The notes: generated by a model not told the origin, from the letters alone. A DNA stretch of 64,000 nucleotides from Streptomyces sp. WM6378 (GCF_001279695.1 NZ_LGDD01000144.1:43704-107703), one strand, 5' to 3'; positions 41,243 to 51,098 are shown, counted from the first letter of the stretch. Program-made: numbers and translations.

Positions 41243-42913
41243 TCAGCTCATACGAAGCGCCAGGAAGAAGTCCAGCTTGTCCTCAAGTCTGGACAGGTCA
41301 CGGGCCGTCAACTGCTCGATCCTGCCCACCCGGTACCGCAGCGTGTTGACGTGCAGGTGCAGCCGCGTGGCGCACCGCGTCCACGAGCCGTCGCAGTCGA
41401 GGAAGGCCTCCAGGGTCGGGATGAGTTCGGCGCGGTGGCGCCGGTCGTAGTCGCGCAGCGGGTCGAGCAGCCGGGCGGTGAAGGCGCGCCGCACGTCGTC
41501 CGGCACGAACGGGAGCAGCAGCACGTGCGAGGCCAGCTCGTGGTGGCCGGCCGCGCACACCCGGCCGGGCCGGGCGGCGGCGACCCGGCGGGCGTGCCGG
41601 GCCTCCTCCAGGGCGCCGCGCAGCCCCTCGGCGGAGTGCACCGCGGCGCTGACACCCAGTGTCAGGCGGCCGTCGTCCGCCAGGCCCGCCGATAGCGGGG
41701 TGCGTACGGCGGCCAGGAGCGCGTCGGCGTGCAGGCCTCCCTCGGCGCCCTCGGGCGTGACCGCGGGCAGCGGCACGAGCGCGATCGCCTCGTCGCCCGC
41801 GTGGGCCACCGCGATCCGGTCGGAGGACTCGGGGCCGACCACCGCGGGGTCGACCAGGATCTCCTCCAGGAGCGACTGGGCGACCGGGCCGCCCGCGATC
41901 TCCGCGCCGGAGTCGCGCTCCCAGTCGACCCGGGCCACCACGACCTGCCAGTGCGGCGCCGAGCCGAGGCCGGGCAGCAGCACCGGGGCCGCGACTCTGA
42001 GCCGGGCCGCGATCTCGGCGGGCGCGGCGCCGGTCTGCACCAGCTCCAGGACCTCCTGGGCGAGCCGGCGGCGCACCGAGCGGGCCGCGTCGCGCCGGTC
42101 GCGCTCGACCGCGATGAGCTGGGTGACGCCCTGGAGCAGGTCGAGCCGGGCGGCCGGCCAGTCGCTCGCGTCGGCCTCGACGGCGAGCAGCCAGTCCGAA
42201 AGCACCGTCTCGCGCACGTCCCGGGCGGCGGGCGCGGCGCCCCGCCCGTTGTTGCGGATGGGGAACAGCGAGTAGGTCACGCCCTCGACGGTGGCCCGGT
42301 GCGGGCCCCGGCGGCCGGTGCGGGTGGCGCCCAGGTGCTCGGCGGCAAGGGCCGCGCCGACCGCCGGGGTCAGCGCGTCCCCGGCGCCCGCGATCTGGCG
42401 GCCGGTCGGAGAAAGCACCCAGGCCCGCAGGTCGAGGTCCGAGCCGAGCAGGTCGAGGACCACCTCGGGGCCGCCGCCCGCCGGGCCCGACGTCATGAGC
42501 CTGCGGTGGCGGTCCACGACCGCCGCGAGGTCGCCCGCACGCTCGCCCGAGACCTGCCGCACGACGTGCTCGGTGATGGTTGCGAACGCGACCGACTCGT
42601 TCACCGCGAACAGCGGGAGCCGGTGGCGAGAACAAGCCAAAACAAGATCGTCGGGAATGGCCCCGAGCTCGGCCTCGCCGGCCGCCAGGCCCGCCACGCC
42701 GGCACCCGCGAGGATGCGTACGAATGGCTCGGAATCTTCGGCGTCCCGGCGCCAGGCGAGACCCGTCAGGACCAGCTCGCCACCCGTGAGGTAGCGGCTC
42801 GGATCCCGCAGGTCGGTGGTCATGACTCCCCGCACCGTGCGGTCCAGCTCGTCCTCGCCGCCGAGCAGCCGCAGCCCCAGCGCGTCGGTTTCCAGAAGTG
42901 CGCGCAGCCGCAT
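41243..42913 (-). CDS. PucR-family regulator of purine catabolism
   Basis: The 556-residue protein has an N-terminal PucR domain (1-125, RALLETDALGLRLLGGEDEL), a central GGDEF-like CdaR domain and a C-terminal HTH_30 (LEAFLDCDGSWTRCATRLHL with VNTLRYRVGRIEQL). Family members sense purine degradation status. It is divergent from the xanthine dehydrogenase operon with 263 bp between, which strongly suggests it controls that operon. The shared region includes the hexamer GTTAAC and a TGTGT/ACACC repeat, but no site can be assigned with certainty. Confidence 0.9.
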   Translation of the reverse strand: MRLRALLETDALGLRLLGGEDELDRTVRGVMTTDLRDPSRYLTGGELVLTGLAWRRDAEDSEPFVRILAGAGVAGLAAGEAELGAIPDDLVLACSRHRLPLFAVNESVAFATITEHVVRQVSGERAGDLAAVVDRHRRLMTSGPAGGGPEVVLDLLGSDLDLRAWVLSPTGRQIAGAGDALTPAVGAALAAEHLGATRTGRRGPHRATVEGVTYSLFPIRNNGRGAAPAARDVRETVLSDWLLAVEADASDWPAARLDLLQGVTQLIAVERDRRDAARSVRRRLAQEVLELVQTGAAPAEIAARLRVAAPVLLPGLGSAPHWQVVVARVDWERDSGAEIAGGPVAQSLLEEILVDPAVVGPESSDRIAVAHAGDEAIALVPLPAVTPEGAEGGLHADALLAAVRTPLSAGLADDGRLTLGVSAAVHSAEGLRGALEEARHARRVAAARPGRVCAAGHHELASHVLLLPFVPDDVRRAFTARLLDPLRDYDRRHRAELIPTLEAFLDCDGSWTRCATRLHLHVNTLRYRVGRIEQLTARDLSRLEDKLDFFLALRMS

Positions 42914-43176
42914 CGCGTGTCGCCGCCGATCTGTCTTGATGTTGCCGTTGGAAAGCGGTGAGGTAACGGAGCACCGCCTTTCATACGAATCTACAAGACG
43001 TAAGCGGAGACCAGCCAACTCCTTCATGGTTTCGGTGACTGCACCCGAGGGATCGGGGCTTGTGTACTGAGTCCACACCGCGTTAACAGCACATGAACGA
43101 CTGAGATGTCGAGGGCCTGCCGTCCCCGGGACCCGCGCGAACGACCCCGAATTTGAGAATCGGAAGAGAGCCACTC

Positions 43177-44073
43177 ATGGACTTCCTTCGCCCCGCCAGC
43201 TGGGAGGAGGCGCTCGCCGCCAAGGCAGAGCACCCCACCGCTGTGCCCATTGCGGGTGGCACCGATGTGATGGTCGAGATCAACTTCGACCACCGCCGGC
43301 CCGAGTACCTCCTGGACCTGAACCGCATCAGCGAGTTGGCCCAGTGGGAGGTCGGGGAGGACAGCGTCCGGCTCGGACCCTCCGTCCCGTACACCAAGAT
43401 CATGGAGAACCTGCGGACGGAGCTGCCGGGCCTCGCGCTCGCCTCGCACACCGTCGCCTCCCCGCAGATCCGCAACCGCGGCGGCGTCGGCGGCAACCTC
43501 GGCTGCGCCTCGCCGGCCGGTGACGCACACCCCTCGCTCCTTTCCTCGGGCGCGGACGTCGAGGTCGAGTCGCAGGCCCGCGGCGTCCGGCTCATCCCGA
43601 TCGACGAGTTCTACAAGGGCGTGAAGCGCAACGCTCTTGAGGCGGACGAGCTGATCAAGGCCATCCACATCCCCAAGGCGGACGGCCCCCAGCAGTTCTC
43701 CAAGGTCGGCACCCGCAACGCCATGGTCATCGCGGTCTGCGCGTTCGGCCTTGCGCTGCACCCCGAGACCCGTACGGTCCGCACCGGCATCGGCTCGGCC
43801 GCGCCCACCCCCATCCGGGCGAAGGCCGCCGAGGAGTTCTTGAACGCGGCGCTCGAAGAGGGCGGCTTCTGGGACAACGGCAAGATCATCACCCCCTCGG
43901 TCGCGAAGCAGTTCGCCACGCTCGCCTCGGGTGCTTGCAACCCGATCGACGACGTCCGCGGCACCGCGAACTACCGCCGTCACGCCGTCGGCGTCATGGC
44001 CCGCCGCACGCTGATGTGGACCTGGGAGACGTACCGCGGCGGCAACGGCCGCACCCTTGAAGGAGCTGCATAA
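43177..44073 (+). CDS. Xanthine dehydrogenase FAD-binding subunit
   Basis: The 298-residue protein is the FAD subunit of the molybdenum hydroxylase family (CoxM-like). It has the FAD motifs PIAGGTDVMVEI (29-40 region) and RNRGGVGGNLGCASPAGD, and a C-terminal CO-dehydrogenase-flavoprotein domain. It passes electrons from the Fe-S subunit to NAD or another acceptor. ATG 43177 is preceded by GAAGAGAG. It is the first gene of the operon, and the next subunit starts 2 bp after the stop. Confidence 0.92.
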   Translation: MDFLRPASWEEALAAKAEHPTAVPIAGGTDVMVEINFDHRRPEYLLDLNRISELAQWEVGEDSVRLGPSVPYTKIMENLRTELPGLALASHTVASPQIRNRGGVGGNLGCASPAGDAHPSLLSSGADVEVESQARGVRLIPIDEFYKGVKRNALEADELIKAIHIPKADGPQQFSKVGTRNAMVIAVCAFGLALHPETRTVRTGIGSAAPTPIRAKAAEEFLNAALEEGGFWDNGKIITPSVAKQFATLASGACNPIDDVRGTANYRRHAVGVMARRTLMWTWETYRGGNGRTLEGAA

Positions 44074-44075
44074 CC

Positions 44076-44669
44076 ATGCGCGTCAATTTCACGGTCAATG
44101 GCCGTAAGCAGGAGGCCGACGACGTGTGGGAGGGCGAGAGCCTTCTCTACGTCCTGCGCGAGCGCATGGGGCTTCCGGGTTCGAAGAACGCCTGTGAGCA
44201 GGGCGAGTGCGGTTCCTGCACGGTCCGCCTCGACGGTGTTCCGGTGTGTTCGTGTCTGGTCGCGGCCGGTCAGGTCGAGGGCCGCGAGGTCGTCACCGTG
44301 GAGGGCCTGGCCGACTACGCCGCCCACCGCTCCGACGCCCACCCCGGCGGCGGCTGCGCCTCCGGTTCCTGCGGTACGTCCATCGACGCCGCCAAGCGGT
44401 GGCAGGCCAAGCCGCAGGACGGGCAGACTGGAGAGGCGGGCGCGCTCTCCCCGATCCAGCAGGCGTTCATCGACGCCGGCGCCGTGCAGTGCGGTTTCTG
44501 CACCCCGGGCCTCCTGGTCGCCGCCGACGAGCTCCTGGAGCGCAACTCCGAGCCGTCCGACGCGGACATCCGCGAGGCGCTCTCCGGCAACCTGTGCCGC
44601 TGCACCGGTTACGAGAAGATCCTCGACGCGGTCCGCCTCGCGGCCGCCCGTCAGGAAGAGACGGTCTGA
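44076..44669 (+). CDS. Xanthine dehydrogenase [2Fe-2S] subunit with an inserted Cys-containing loop
   Basis: The 197-residue protein has the plant-ferredoxin-like cluster (Cys40, Cys45, Cys48, Cys60; motif CEQGECGSC). It also has the second helical cluster domain (CGFCTPG and CRCTGY). Between them lies an extra segment of about 40 residues, with GGGCASGSCGTS and a Lys/Gln-rich stretch. This segment is absent from the standard short CoxS/XdhC-type subunits known to me. The extra CxxxxC pair may be a metal or disulfide site. It relays electrons from the Mo centre to FAD. Confidence 0.9.
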   Translation: MRVNFTVNGRKQEADDVWEGESLLYVLRERMGLPGSKNACEQGECGSCTVRLDGVPVCSCLVAAGQVEGREVVTVEGLADYAAHRSDAHPGGGCASGSCGTSIDAAKRWQAKPQDGQTGEAGALSPIQQAFIDAGAVQCGFCTPGLLVAADELLERNSEPSDADIREALSGNLCRCTGYEKILDAVRLAAARQEETV

Positions 44670-44671
44670 CC

Positions 44672-47077
44672 ATGGCGCAGAACACCCGCACCACTCCGGC
44701 CGGTACGCCCACCAACGTCACCCAGAACCACACCAAGGGCGGCATCGGCGAGTCGACGCTCCGCCCGGACGGCACCCTCAAGGTCACCGGTGAGTTCGCG
44801 TACTCCTCGGACATGTGGCACGAGGACATGCTGTGGGGCCAGACGCTCCGCTCCACCGTGGCCCACGCCGAGATCGAGAACATCGACATCTCCGAGGCCG
44901 TCGCGATGCCCGGCGTCTACGCCGTGCTCACCTACGACGACCTGCCGGCCAAGATGAAGAACTACGGCCTGGAGATCCAGGACACCCCCGTCCTGGCCCA
45001 CGGCCGGGTCCGCCACCACGGCGAGCCGGTCGCCCTCGTGGCCGCCGACCACCCGGAGACCGCCCGCCGCGCGGCCGCCAAGATCAAGATCGACTACAAG
45101 GAACTGCCGGTCGTCACCGACGAGGCCTCCGCGCTCGCCGCCGACGCGCCGTTGATCCACGAGGGCCGCGACGACCACCACGCCGGTCACGTCCCGCACC
45201 CGAACATCGTGCACCGCCAGCCGATCATCCGCGGCGACGTGGCCAAGGCGCGCGAGCGCGCCGACGTGATCGTCGAGGGCGAGTACACCTTCGGCATGCA
45301 GGACCAGGCCTTCCTCGGCCCGGAGTCCGGCCTCGCCGTGCCCGCCGAGGACGGCGGCGTCGACCTCTACGTCGCCACCCAGTGGCTGCACTCCGACCTC
45401 CAGCAGATCGCCCCGGTCCTGGGCCTGCCGCCGGAGAAGGTCCGCATGACGCTCTCCGGCGTCGGCGGCGCCTTCGGTGGCCGCGAGGACATCTCGATGC
45501 AGATCCACGCCTGCCTCCTGGCGCTGCGCACGGGCAAGCCGGTCAAGATCGTCTACAACCGGTTCGAGTCCTTCTTCGGCCACGTGCACCGCCACCCGGC
45601 GAAGCTCTACTACGAGCACGGCGCCACCAAGGACGGCAAGCTCACGCACATGAAGTGCAAGATCGTCCTGGACGGCGGCGCCTACGCGTCGGCCTCCCCG
45701 GCGGTCGTCGGCAACGCCTCCTCGCTCTCGGTCGGCCCGTACGTCGTCGACGACGTCGACATCGAGGCGATCGCGCTCTACACGAACAACCCGCCCTGTG
45801 GCGCGATGCGCGGCTTCGGCGCCGTCCAGGCCTGCTTCGCCTACGAGGCCCAGATGGACAAGCTCGCGGCGAAGCTGGGCATGGACCCGGTGGAGTTCCG
45901 CCAGCTCAACGCCATGGAGCAGGGCACGATCATGCCGACAGGGCAGGTCGTGGACTCGCCGGCCCCGGTCGCCGAGCTCCTTCGCCGGGTCAAGGCCCGC
46001 CCGCTGCCGCCCGAGCAGCAGTGGCTCGCGGCGGGGGAGGCCGCGGACGTCCGCGCCCTGCCCGGCGGCCTGTCCAACACCACGCACGGCGAGGGTGTCG
46101 TACGAGGCATCGGCTACGCGGTCGGCATCAAGAACGTCGGCTTCTCCGAGGGCTTCGACGACTACTCCACCGCCCGGGTGCGCCTGGAGGTCATCAACGG
46201 CGAGCCCGTCGCGATGGTCCACACGGCCATGGCGGAGGTCGGCCAGGGCGGTGTCACCGTGCACGCCCAGATCGCCCGTACGGAGCTGGGCGTCGCGCAG
46301 GTGACCATTCACCCGGCCGACACCCAGGTCGGCTCCGCCGGATCCACGTCCGCCTCCCGGCAGACGTACATGACCGGTGGCGCGGTGAAGAACACCTGTG
46401 AGGCCGTGCGCGCCAAGGCGCTGGAGATCGGCCGCCGCAAGTTCGGCTCCTACCACCCCGCCTGGGCCACCGCCGAGCTGCTGCTCGAAGGCGGCAAGGT
46501 CGTCACCGACGGCGGCGAGGTCCTCGCCGACCTGGCGGACGTCCTGGAGGGCGAGGAGATCGACGTCGAGCTGGAGTTCCGGCACCGCCCGACCCAGGCC
46601 TTCGACCTCGTCACAGGACAGGGCAACGGCCACGTCCAGTACACGTTCGCCGCGCACCGCGCGGTGGTCGAGGTGGACACCGAGCTCGGCCTCGTCAAGG
46701 TCGTCGAGCTGGCCACCGCCCAGGACGTCGGCAAGGCGCTCAACATGCTCTCCGTCGTCGGCCAGATCCAGGGTGGTACCACCCAGGGCCTCGGCGTCGC
46801 GGTGATGGAAGAGATCATCGTGGACCCGAAGACCGCGAAGGTGCGCAACCCCTCCTTCACGGACTACCTGATCCCGACGATCCTGGACACCCCGACCATC
46901 CCGGTCGACGTCCTGGAGCTCGCCGACCCGAACGCGCCGTACGGCCTGCGAGGTCTCGGTGAGGCCCCGACCCTCTCGTCGACCCCGGCCGTCCTCGCGG
47001 CGATCCGGGCGGCGACCGGTCTGGAGCTCAACAAGACCCCGGTCCGCCCCGAGCACCTCACCGGTACCGGAGCCTGA
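44672..47077 (+). CDS. Xanthine dehydrogenase molybdenum cofactor-binding subunit
   Basis: The 801-residue catalytic subunit has the hydroxylase motifs. LRSTVAHAEI appears early, and GVGGAFGGREDISMQIHAC is the cofactor dithiolene loop. GAMRGFGAVQ holds a substrate-binding arginine. GLRGLGEAPT near the C-terminus holds the catalytic base glutamate. The likely reaction is hypoxanthine to xanthine to urate. PucR, a purine permease and XdhC next to it support purine rather than CO or aldehyde oxidation. A 14-bp hairpin follows the stop. Confidence 0.9.
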   Translation: MAQNTRTTPAGTPTNVTQNHTKGGIGESTLRPDGTLKVTGEFAYSSDMWHEDMLWGQTLRSTVAHAEIENIDISEAVAMPGVYAVLTYDDLPAKMKNYGLEIQDTPVLAHGRVRHHGEPVALVAADHPETARRAAAKIKIDYKELPVVTDEASALAADAPLIHEGRDDHHAGHVPHPNIVHRQPIIRGDVAKARERADVIVEGEYTFGMQDQAFLGPESGLAVPAEDGGVDLYVATQWLHSDLQQIAPVLGLPPEKVRMTLSGVGGAFGGREDISMQIHACLLALRTGKPVKIVYNRFESFFGHVHRHPAKLYYEHGATKDGKLTHMKCKIVLDGGAYASASPAVVGNASSLSVGPYVVDDVDIEAIALYTNNPPCGAMRGFGAVQACFAYEAQMDKLAAKLGMDPVEFRQLNAMEQGTIMPTGQVVDSPAPVAELLRRVKARPLPPEQQWLAAGEAADVRALPGGLSNTTHGEGVVRGIGYAVGIKNVGFSEGFDDYSTARVRLEVINGEPVAMVHTAMAEVGQGGVTVHAQIARTELGVAQVTIHPADTQVGSAGSTSASRQTYMTGGAVKNTCEAVRAKALEIGRRKFGSYHPAWATAELLLEGGKVVTDGGEVLADLADVLEGEEIDVELEFRHRPTQAFDLVTGQGNGHVQYTFAAHRAVVEVDTELGLVKVVELATAQDVGKALNMLSVVGQIQGGTTQGLGVAVMEEIIVDPKTAKVRNPSFTDYLIPTILDTPTIPVDVLELADPNAPYGLRGLGEAPTLSSTPAVLAAIRAATGLELNKTPVRPEHLTGTGA

Positions 47078-47102
47078 TCCCACCCCGGGGATCCCCAGAT
47101 CC

Positions 47103-47161
47103 CTCCGGGCGGTGCGCGCCTCCCAGGAACGTCACAATTCCGATGCCCGCACCGCCCGGAG
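47103..47161 (+). terminator. Strong hairpin after the xanthine dehydrogenase operon
   Basis: CTCCGGGCGGTGCG (47103-47116) pairs perfectly with CGCACCGCCCGGAG (47148-47161) around a 31-nt loop. A second stem, GGTACC/GGTACC, lies at 47265-47282. The rest of the 344-bp gap is comparatively A-rich and has no gene. No U-run follows, so attenuation or a leader structure for the permease gene is possible. Confidence 0.6.
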
Positions 47162-47421
47162 CAATCAAGTACCGCACCGCTCGCGGTCCTCGCAGCAACC
47201 AGCAGCACCAGCACCACACGCAAAACCGAGTCACACCAGCAACACCCGTAGCCATCTGCACTGCGGTACCACTTCCGGTACCCCGGCAGGAGCAGACACC
47301 GTTCGTCTCGGGCCGTCCCCCGGGTCGTGCAGCCCACGCACCATCCCAAATCCCGCAGCTTGTCTGACCTGAGGACTCAAGTCTTATGCGGGTGCCCCTG
47401 TGAACCTTGGGAGTAGGCACC

Positions 47422-48885
47422 ATGACCCAGCAGTCTGTGGAGCCGAAGACCACCGCTGAGGACGCGGGCTCCGGCTCCCGTCCCCAGGCCGGCAGGTCTT
47501 GGCTCGACCGGTACTTTCACATATCCGAGCGGGGATCCACGCTCGCGCAGGAAGTGCGCGGCGGCATCACCACCTTCATGGCGATGTGCTACATCCTCCT
47601 GCTCAACCCCCTGATCCTCTCGACGCCCGACGTCAACAAGCACACGCTGGGCCACGCCGGTCTGGTGACCGCCACCGCACTCGCGGCCGCGGTCAGCACG
47701 CTGCTGATGGGCTTCATCGGCAAGGTACCGCTCGCACTGGCCGCCGGACTCAACGTCTCCGCGGCCCTGACCACCCAGGTGGTCCCCAACATGACGTGGC
47801 CGCAGGCCATGGGCATGTGTGTCATGTACGGTGTCGTGATCATGCTCCTGGTCGTCACCGGCCTCCGCGAGATGATCATGAACGCCATCCCGCTGGCGCT
47901 CAAGCACGCGATCACCATGGGCATCGGCATGTTCGTCGCCCTGCTCGGCCTGGTGAAGGCCGGATTCGTGGGCAAGGGTCCGGAGCACGGACCGCCGGTC
48001 ACCCTCGGTGCCACCGGACAGCTCGTCGGCTGGCCCGTCTTCTTCTTCGCGATCACCCTGCTGCTGATCTTCGCGCTCCAGGCCCGCAAGGTGCCCGGCG
48101 CGATCCTGATCGGCATCGTCTCCGGCAGCGTCCTGGCCTTCGTGGTCACCAAGATCGCCGGCCTGACCGACGCGGACTGGGGCGGCACCGCCCCCGCCCT
48201 CAAGGGCAGCGCGGTCTCCACGCCCGACTTCGGCCTCTTCGGCCACGTCGAGTTCGGTGGCTGGGGCTCCATCGGCGCCATCAGCGTCGGCATGATCGTC
48301 TTCACCCTGGTGCTCGCCGGCTTCTTCGACGCGATGGCCACCATCATCGGCGTCGGCCAGGAGGCCAAGCTCGCCGACGACAAGGGCCGCATGCCGGGCC
48401 TGTCCAAGGCCCTGTTCATCGACGGTGCGGGCGGCGCGATCGGCGGCGTCACCGGCGCCTCCGGCCAGACCGTGTTCATCGAGTCCGCCTCCGGCGCCGG
48501 TGAGGGCGCCCGTACCGGCCTCTCCTCGGTCGTCACCGGCCTCTTCTTCGCGGCCTGCCTGTTCTTCACCCCGGTCACCCAGCTGGTGCCCGCCCAGGTC
48601 GCCTCCGCCGCCCTCGTCGTCATCGGCTCGATGATGATGAGCGCCGCCAAGCACGTCGACTGGAGCGACCGCTCGGTCTCCATCCCGGTGTTCCTCACCG
48701 TGGCGCTCATGCCGTTCACGTACAGCATCACCGCCGGTGTCGGCGCGGGCGTCGTCGCCTACACCGTGATCAAGGCGGCACAGGGCAAGTGGCGCGAGAT
48801 CGGCGGGTTCATGTGGGCCCTGACCGCCGTCTTCACCATCTACTTCGCCCTCCATCCCATCGAGAGCTGGCTCGGCGTCAAGTAG
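47422..48885 (+). CDS. NCS2-family purine permease (AzgA-like)
   Basis: The 487-residue membrane protein has about 13 helices. Its N-terminal pattern EVRGGITTFMAMCYILLLNP is that of the AzgA/NCS2 adenine-guanine-hypoxanthine carriers, as are LTTQVVPNMTWPQAMGMCVM and GASGQTVFIESASGAGEGAR. It most likely imports hypoxanthine, guanine or adenine by proton symport for the adjacent xanthine dehydrogenase. The start ATG 47422 is in a modest Shine-Dalgarno context. XdhC follows after 46 bp. Confidence 0.9.
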   Translation: MTQQSVEPKTTAEDAGSGSRPQAGRSWLDRYFHISERGSTLAQEVRGGITTFMAMCYILLLNPLILSTPDVNKHTLGHAGLVTATALAAAVSTLLMGFIGKVPLALAAGLNVSAALTTQVVPNMTWPQAMGMCVMYGVVIMLLVVTGLREMIMNAIPLALKHAITMGIGMFVALLGLVKAGFVGKGPEHGPPVTLGATGQLVGWPVFFFAITLLLIFALQARKVPGAILIGIVSGSVLAFVVTKIAGLTDADWGGTAPALKGSAVSTPDFGLFGHVEFGGWGSIGAISVGMIVFTLVLAGFFDAMATIIGVGQEAKLADDKGRMPGLSKALFIDGAGGAIGGVTGASGQTVFIESASGAGEGARTGLSSVVTGLFFAACLFFTPVTQLVPAQVASAALVVIGSMMMSAAKHVDWSDRSVSIPVFLTVALMPFTYSITAGVGAGVVAYTVIKAAQGKWREIGGFMWALTAVFTIYFALHPIESWLGVK

Positions 48886-48931
48886 CGGCCGCGCCGCTGA
48901 CGCCCTCCACACATCCGTAAGGAGACCGAAC

Positions 48932-50083
48932 ATGCTGGACATCGCCGAAGAGCTGAACCGGTGGGTCGAGCAGGGACGCGAATTCGCCGTGGCCACCGTG
49001 GTGGCCGTCGGCGGCAGCGCGCCCCGGCAGCCGGGAGCCGCCCTCGCCGTCGACAGCGACGGCACGGCGATCGGCTCGGTCTCCGGCGGATGTGTGGAGG
49101 GCGCTGTCTACGAACTCTGCCAGCAGGCACTCGAAGACGGCGAAACCGTCGTCGAACGCTTCGGCTACAGCGACGAGGACGCCTTCGCGGTCGGCCTGAC
49201 CTGCGGCGGCATCATCGACATACTCGTCACCCCGGTCCGCACCACTTCGCCCGCCCGCGAGGTGTTCGCGGCCGCCCTCGCCGCCGCCGCGAGCGGCGAG
49301 GCCGCCGCGGTCGCGCGGATCACCGACGGCCCCGCCGAACTCATGGGCCGCGCCCTGCTCGTCCACCCGGACGGCACCTACCAAGGCGCCCTCGGCGGCC
49401 ACCCCGAGCTCGACCGCGCCGTGGCCGACGAGGCCACCGCCATGCTGGACGCGGGCCGCACCGGCACCCTCTCCCTCGGCGCCGACGGCCGCCTGTGCGG
49501 CCAGCCGCTCACCGTGCTCGTCGAATCGAGCGTCCCGGCTCCCCGGATGATCGTCTTCGGTGCCATCGACTTCGCCTCCGCCCTGGTCAGGGTCGGCAAG
49601 TTCCTGAACTACCACGTCACGGTGTGCGACGCCCGGCCCGTCTTCGCGACGAAGACCCGCTTCCCCGAGGCGGACGAGATCGTCGTGGAGTGGCCGCACA
49701 AGTACCTGGAGCGGACCACCACCGACTCCCGTACGGTCCTGTGCGTCCTGACCCACGACGCCAAGTTCGACATCCCGCTCCTGGAGACCGCGCTGAAGCT
49801 GCCGGTCGCCTATGTCGGCGCGATGGGCTCGCGCCGCACCCACCTGGACCGCAACGAGCGGCTGCGCGACGTGGGCGTCACCGAGCTCGAACTCAACCGC
49901 CTGCGCTCCCCGATCGGCCTCGACCTCGGCGCCCGTACGCCCGAGGAGACCGCCCTGTCGATCGCCGCGGAGATCGTCGCCAACCGGCGCGGAGGCAGCG
50001 GCGTCTCGCTGACCGGGGCCCACACCCCGATCCACCACGACGGCAAGGACACACCGGTCGGGCGCATCGGTTCGGTGGCCTAG
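48932..50083 (+). CDS. xdhC: XdhC-family molybdenum cofactor insertion protein
   Basis: The 383-residue protein has the N-terminal XdhC/CoxI domain (VATVVAVGGSAPRQPGAALA, GSVSGGCVEGAVYE). The C-terminal Rossmann domain (VVFGAIDFASALVRVGKFL...) carries VAYVGAMGSRRTH. XdhC binds molybdenum cofactor, promotes its sulfuration and hands it to xanthine dehydrogenase. TAAGGAG precedes ATG 48932. It completes the purine catabolism unit and supports the identity of the Mo enzyme. Confidence 0.92.
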   Translation: MLDIAEELNRWVEQGREFAVATVVAVGGSAPRQPGAALAVDSDGTAIGSVSGGCVEGAVYELCQQALEDGETVVERFGYSDEDAFAVGLTCGGIIDILVTPVRTTSPAREVFAAALAAAASGEAAAVARITDGPAELMGRALLVHPDGTYQGALGGHPELDRAVADEATAMLDAGRTGTLSLGADGRLCGQPLTVLVESSVPAPRMIVFGAIDFASALVRVGKFLNYHVTVCDARPVFATKTRFPEADEIVVEWPHKYLERTTTDSRTVLCVLTHDAKFDIPLLETALKLPVAYVGAMGSRRTHLDRNERLRDVGVTELELNRLRSPIGLDLGARTPEETALSIAAEIVANRRGGSGVSLTGAHTPIHHDGKDTPVGRIGSVA

Positions 50084-50114
50084 CCGCAGCGACGCTCGCT
50101 CTGTCCGGCTCCGG

Positions 50115-51098
50115 TCAGTCGCCGCGCGCCAGCTGTTCGCCCAGCTCCGTGCGGGCGTAGAGCACCACCCGGCCCGCCCGCGCGCGGCCGACCAGGCCGG
50201 TCCGGTGCAGCACCGCCAGATGGTGGGAGACCGCGCTCGCCGTGACGCCGAGGCGCCGGGCGAGCTCGGTCGTCGACGCCGGGCCCGCGAGCGCGAGCAG
50301 CAGTGCCGCCTTCGGCCGACCCACCAGCGAGGCCAGCGCGCCCGTGGGCCGCGGCGGCCGGGTCTCCCACAAGGTGGCGACACCCCGTGCCGGATACGCG
50401 ATCGTCGGCCGCTCCTCGGCCCCCACCGGACTGATCGTGTGCTGCGCGAACAGCGTCGGTACGAGCCAGAACCCGCGCCCGTCGACCTCCGCGGCCATGT
50501 GCAGGTCCCGGTGCACGAACAGGGTCAGCCGCCCGTTGTCCCACGTCGCCGACGGATCGAGCGAGGTGAGCAGCGCCGCCGCGCCGTCCCGGGCGAGCAG
50601 CCGGGCCCGGTGCACCATGTCCGCTTCCAGTACGGCCCGCATCCGTGACCAGTGCGGGGCGATCGCCAGCTCCCAGTACGCCTCCACCACATCGGCGATC
50701 GCCTCCATCAACTGCCGTGGATCCGCGGCCAGTTGAGCAATGCGCGGGGCCAGCGGGCGATTCGCGTACGCGGCCCGCACATCGAAGAGCGCCTTGTCCG
50801 CGGGGGTCGCCCGCACCCGGCGCAGCTCGTCCGCGACGTCCGGCAGCGGCGACTCGGGGCGGGGCGTGACGAAGTCGGGTATCCAGCCGCTGCCGCCCAC
50901 CGCGAGCTCGCCGAGCAGTTCGGTGTCGAGGCCCCCCGCCGAGGCCAGTGCCTCGCGCGTACGGCGAATCCACGGCAGGTGCAGCGCGTACTTCTCGGGC
51001 TTCCGCAGCGCCCACAGGCTTGTGGCCGTCTCAAGCAGCGGTGAGCAGGCAAAACGCATGTCGGCGAGGTCGTCGACGCCGAGTCGGTAGCTGAGCAT
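50115..51098 (-). CDS. ArsR-type winged-helix regulator with DUF5937 N-domain
   Basis: The 327-residue protein has a long N-terminal domain typical of actinobacterial DUF5937 proteins (LSYRLGVDDLADMRFACSPL). Its C-terminal winged helix at about 255-325 reads LVGRPKAALLLALAGPASTT, LARRLGVTASAVSHHLAVLH and the RAGRVVLYARTELG wing. It is divergent from an MFS transporter with 56 bp between the start codons. That is the usual arrangement when the regulator represses the exporter. The inducing compound is unknown. Confidence 0.88.
   Translation of the reverse strand: MLSYRLGVDDLADMRFACSPLLETATSLWALRKPEKYALHLPWIRRTREALASAGGLDTELLGELAVGGSGWIPDFVTPRPESPLPDVADELRRVRATPADKALFDVRAAYANRPLAPRIAQLAADPRQLMEAIADVVEAYWELAIAPHWSRMRAVLEADMVHRARLLARDGAAALLTSLDPSATWDNGRLTLFVHRDLHMAAEVDGRGFWLVPTLFAQHTISPVGAEERPTIAYPARGVATLWETRPPRPTGALASLVGRPKAALLLALAGPASTTELARRLGVTASAVSHHLAVLHRTGLVGRARAGRVVLYARTELGEQLARGD

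Noticed and set aside
42914..43176. A defined PucR binding site in the pucR-xanthine dehydrogenase gap
   Set aside because: Short repeats (GTTAAC, GTGT/ACAC) are present, but none is strong or clearly repeated before the permease gene.
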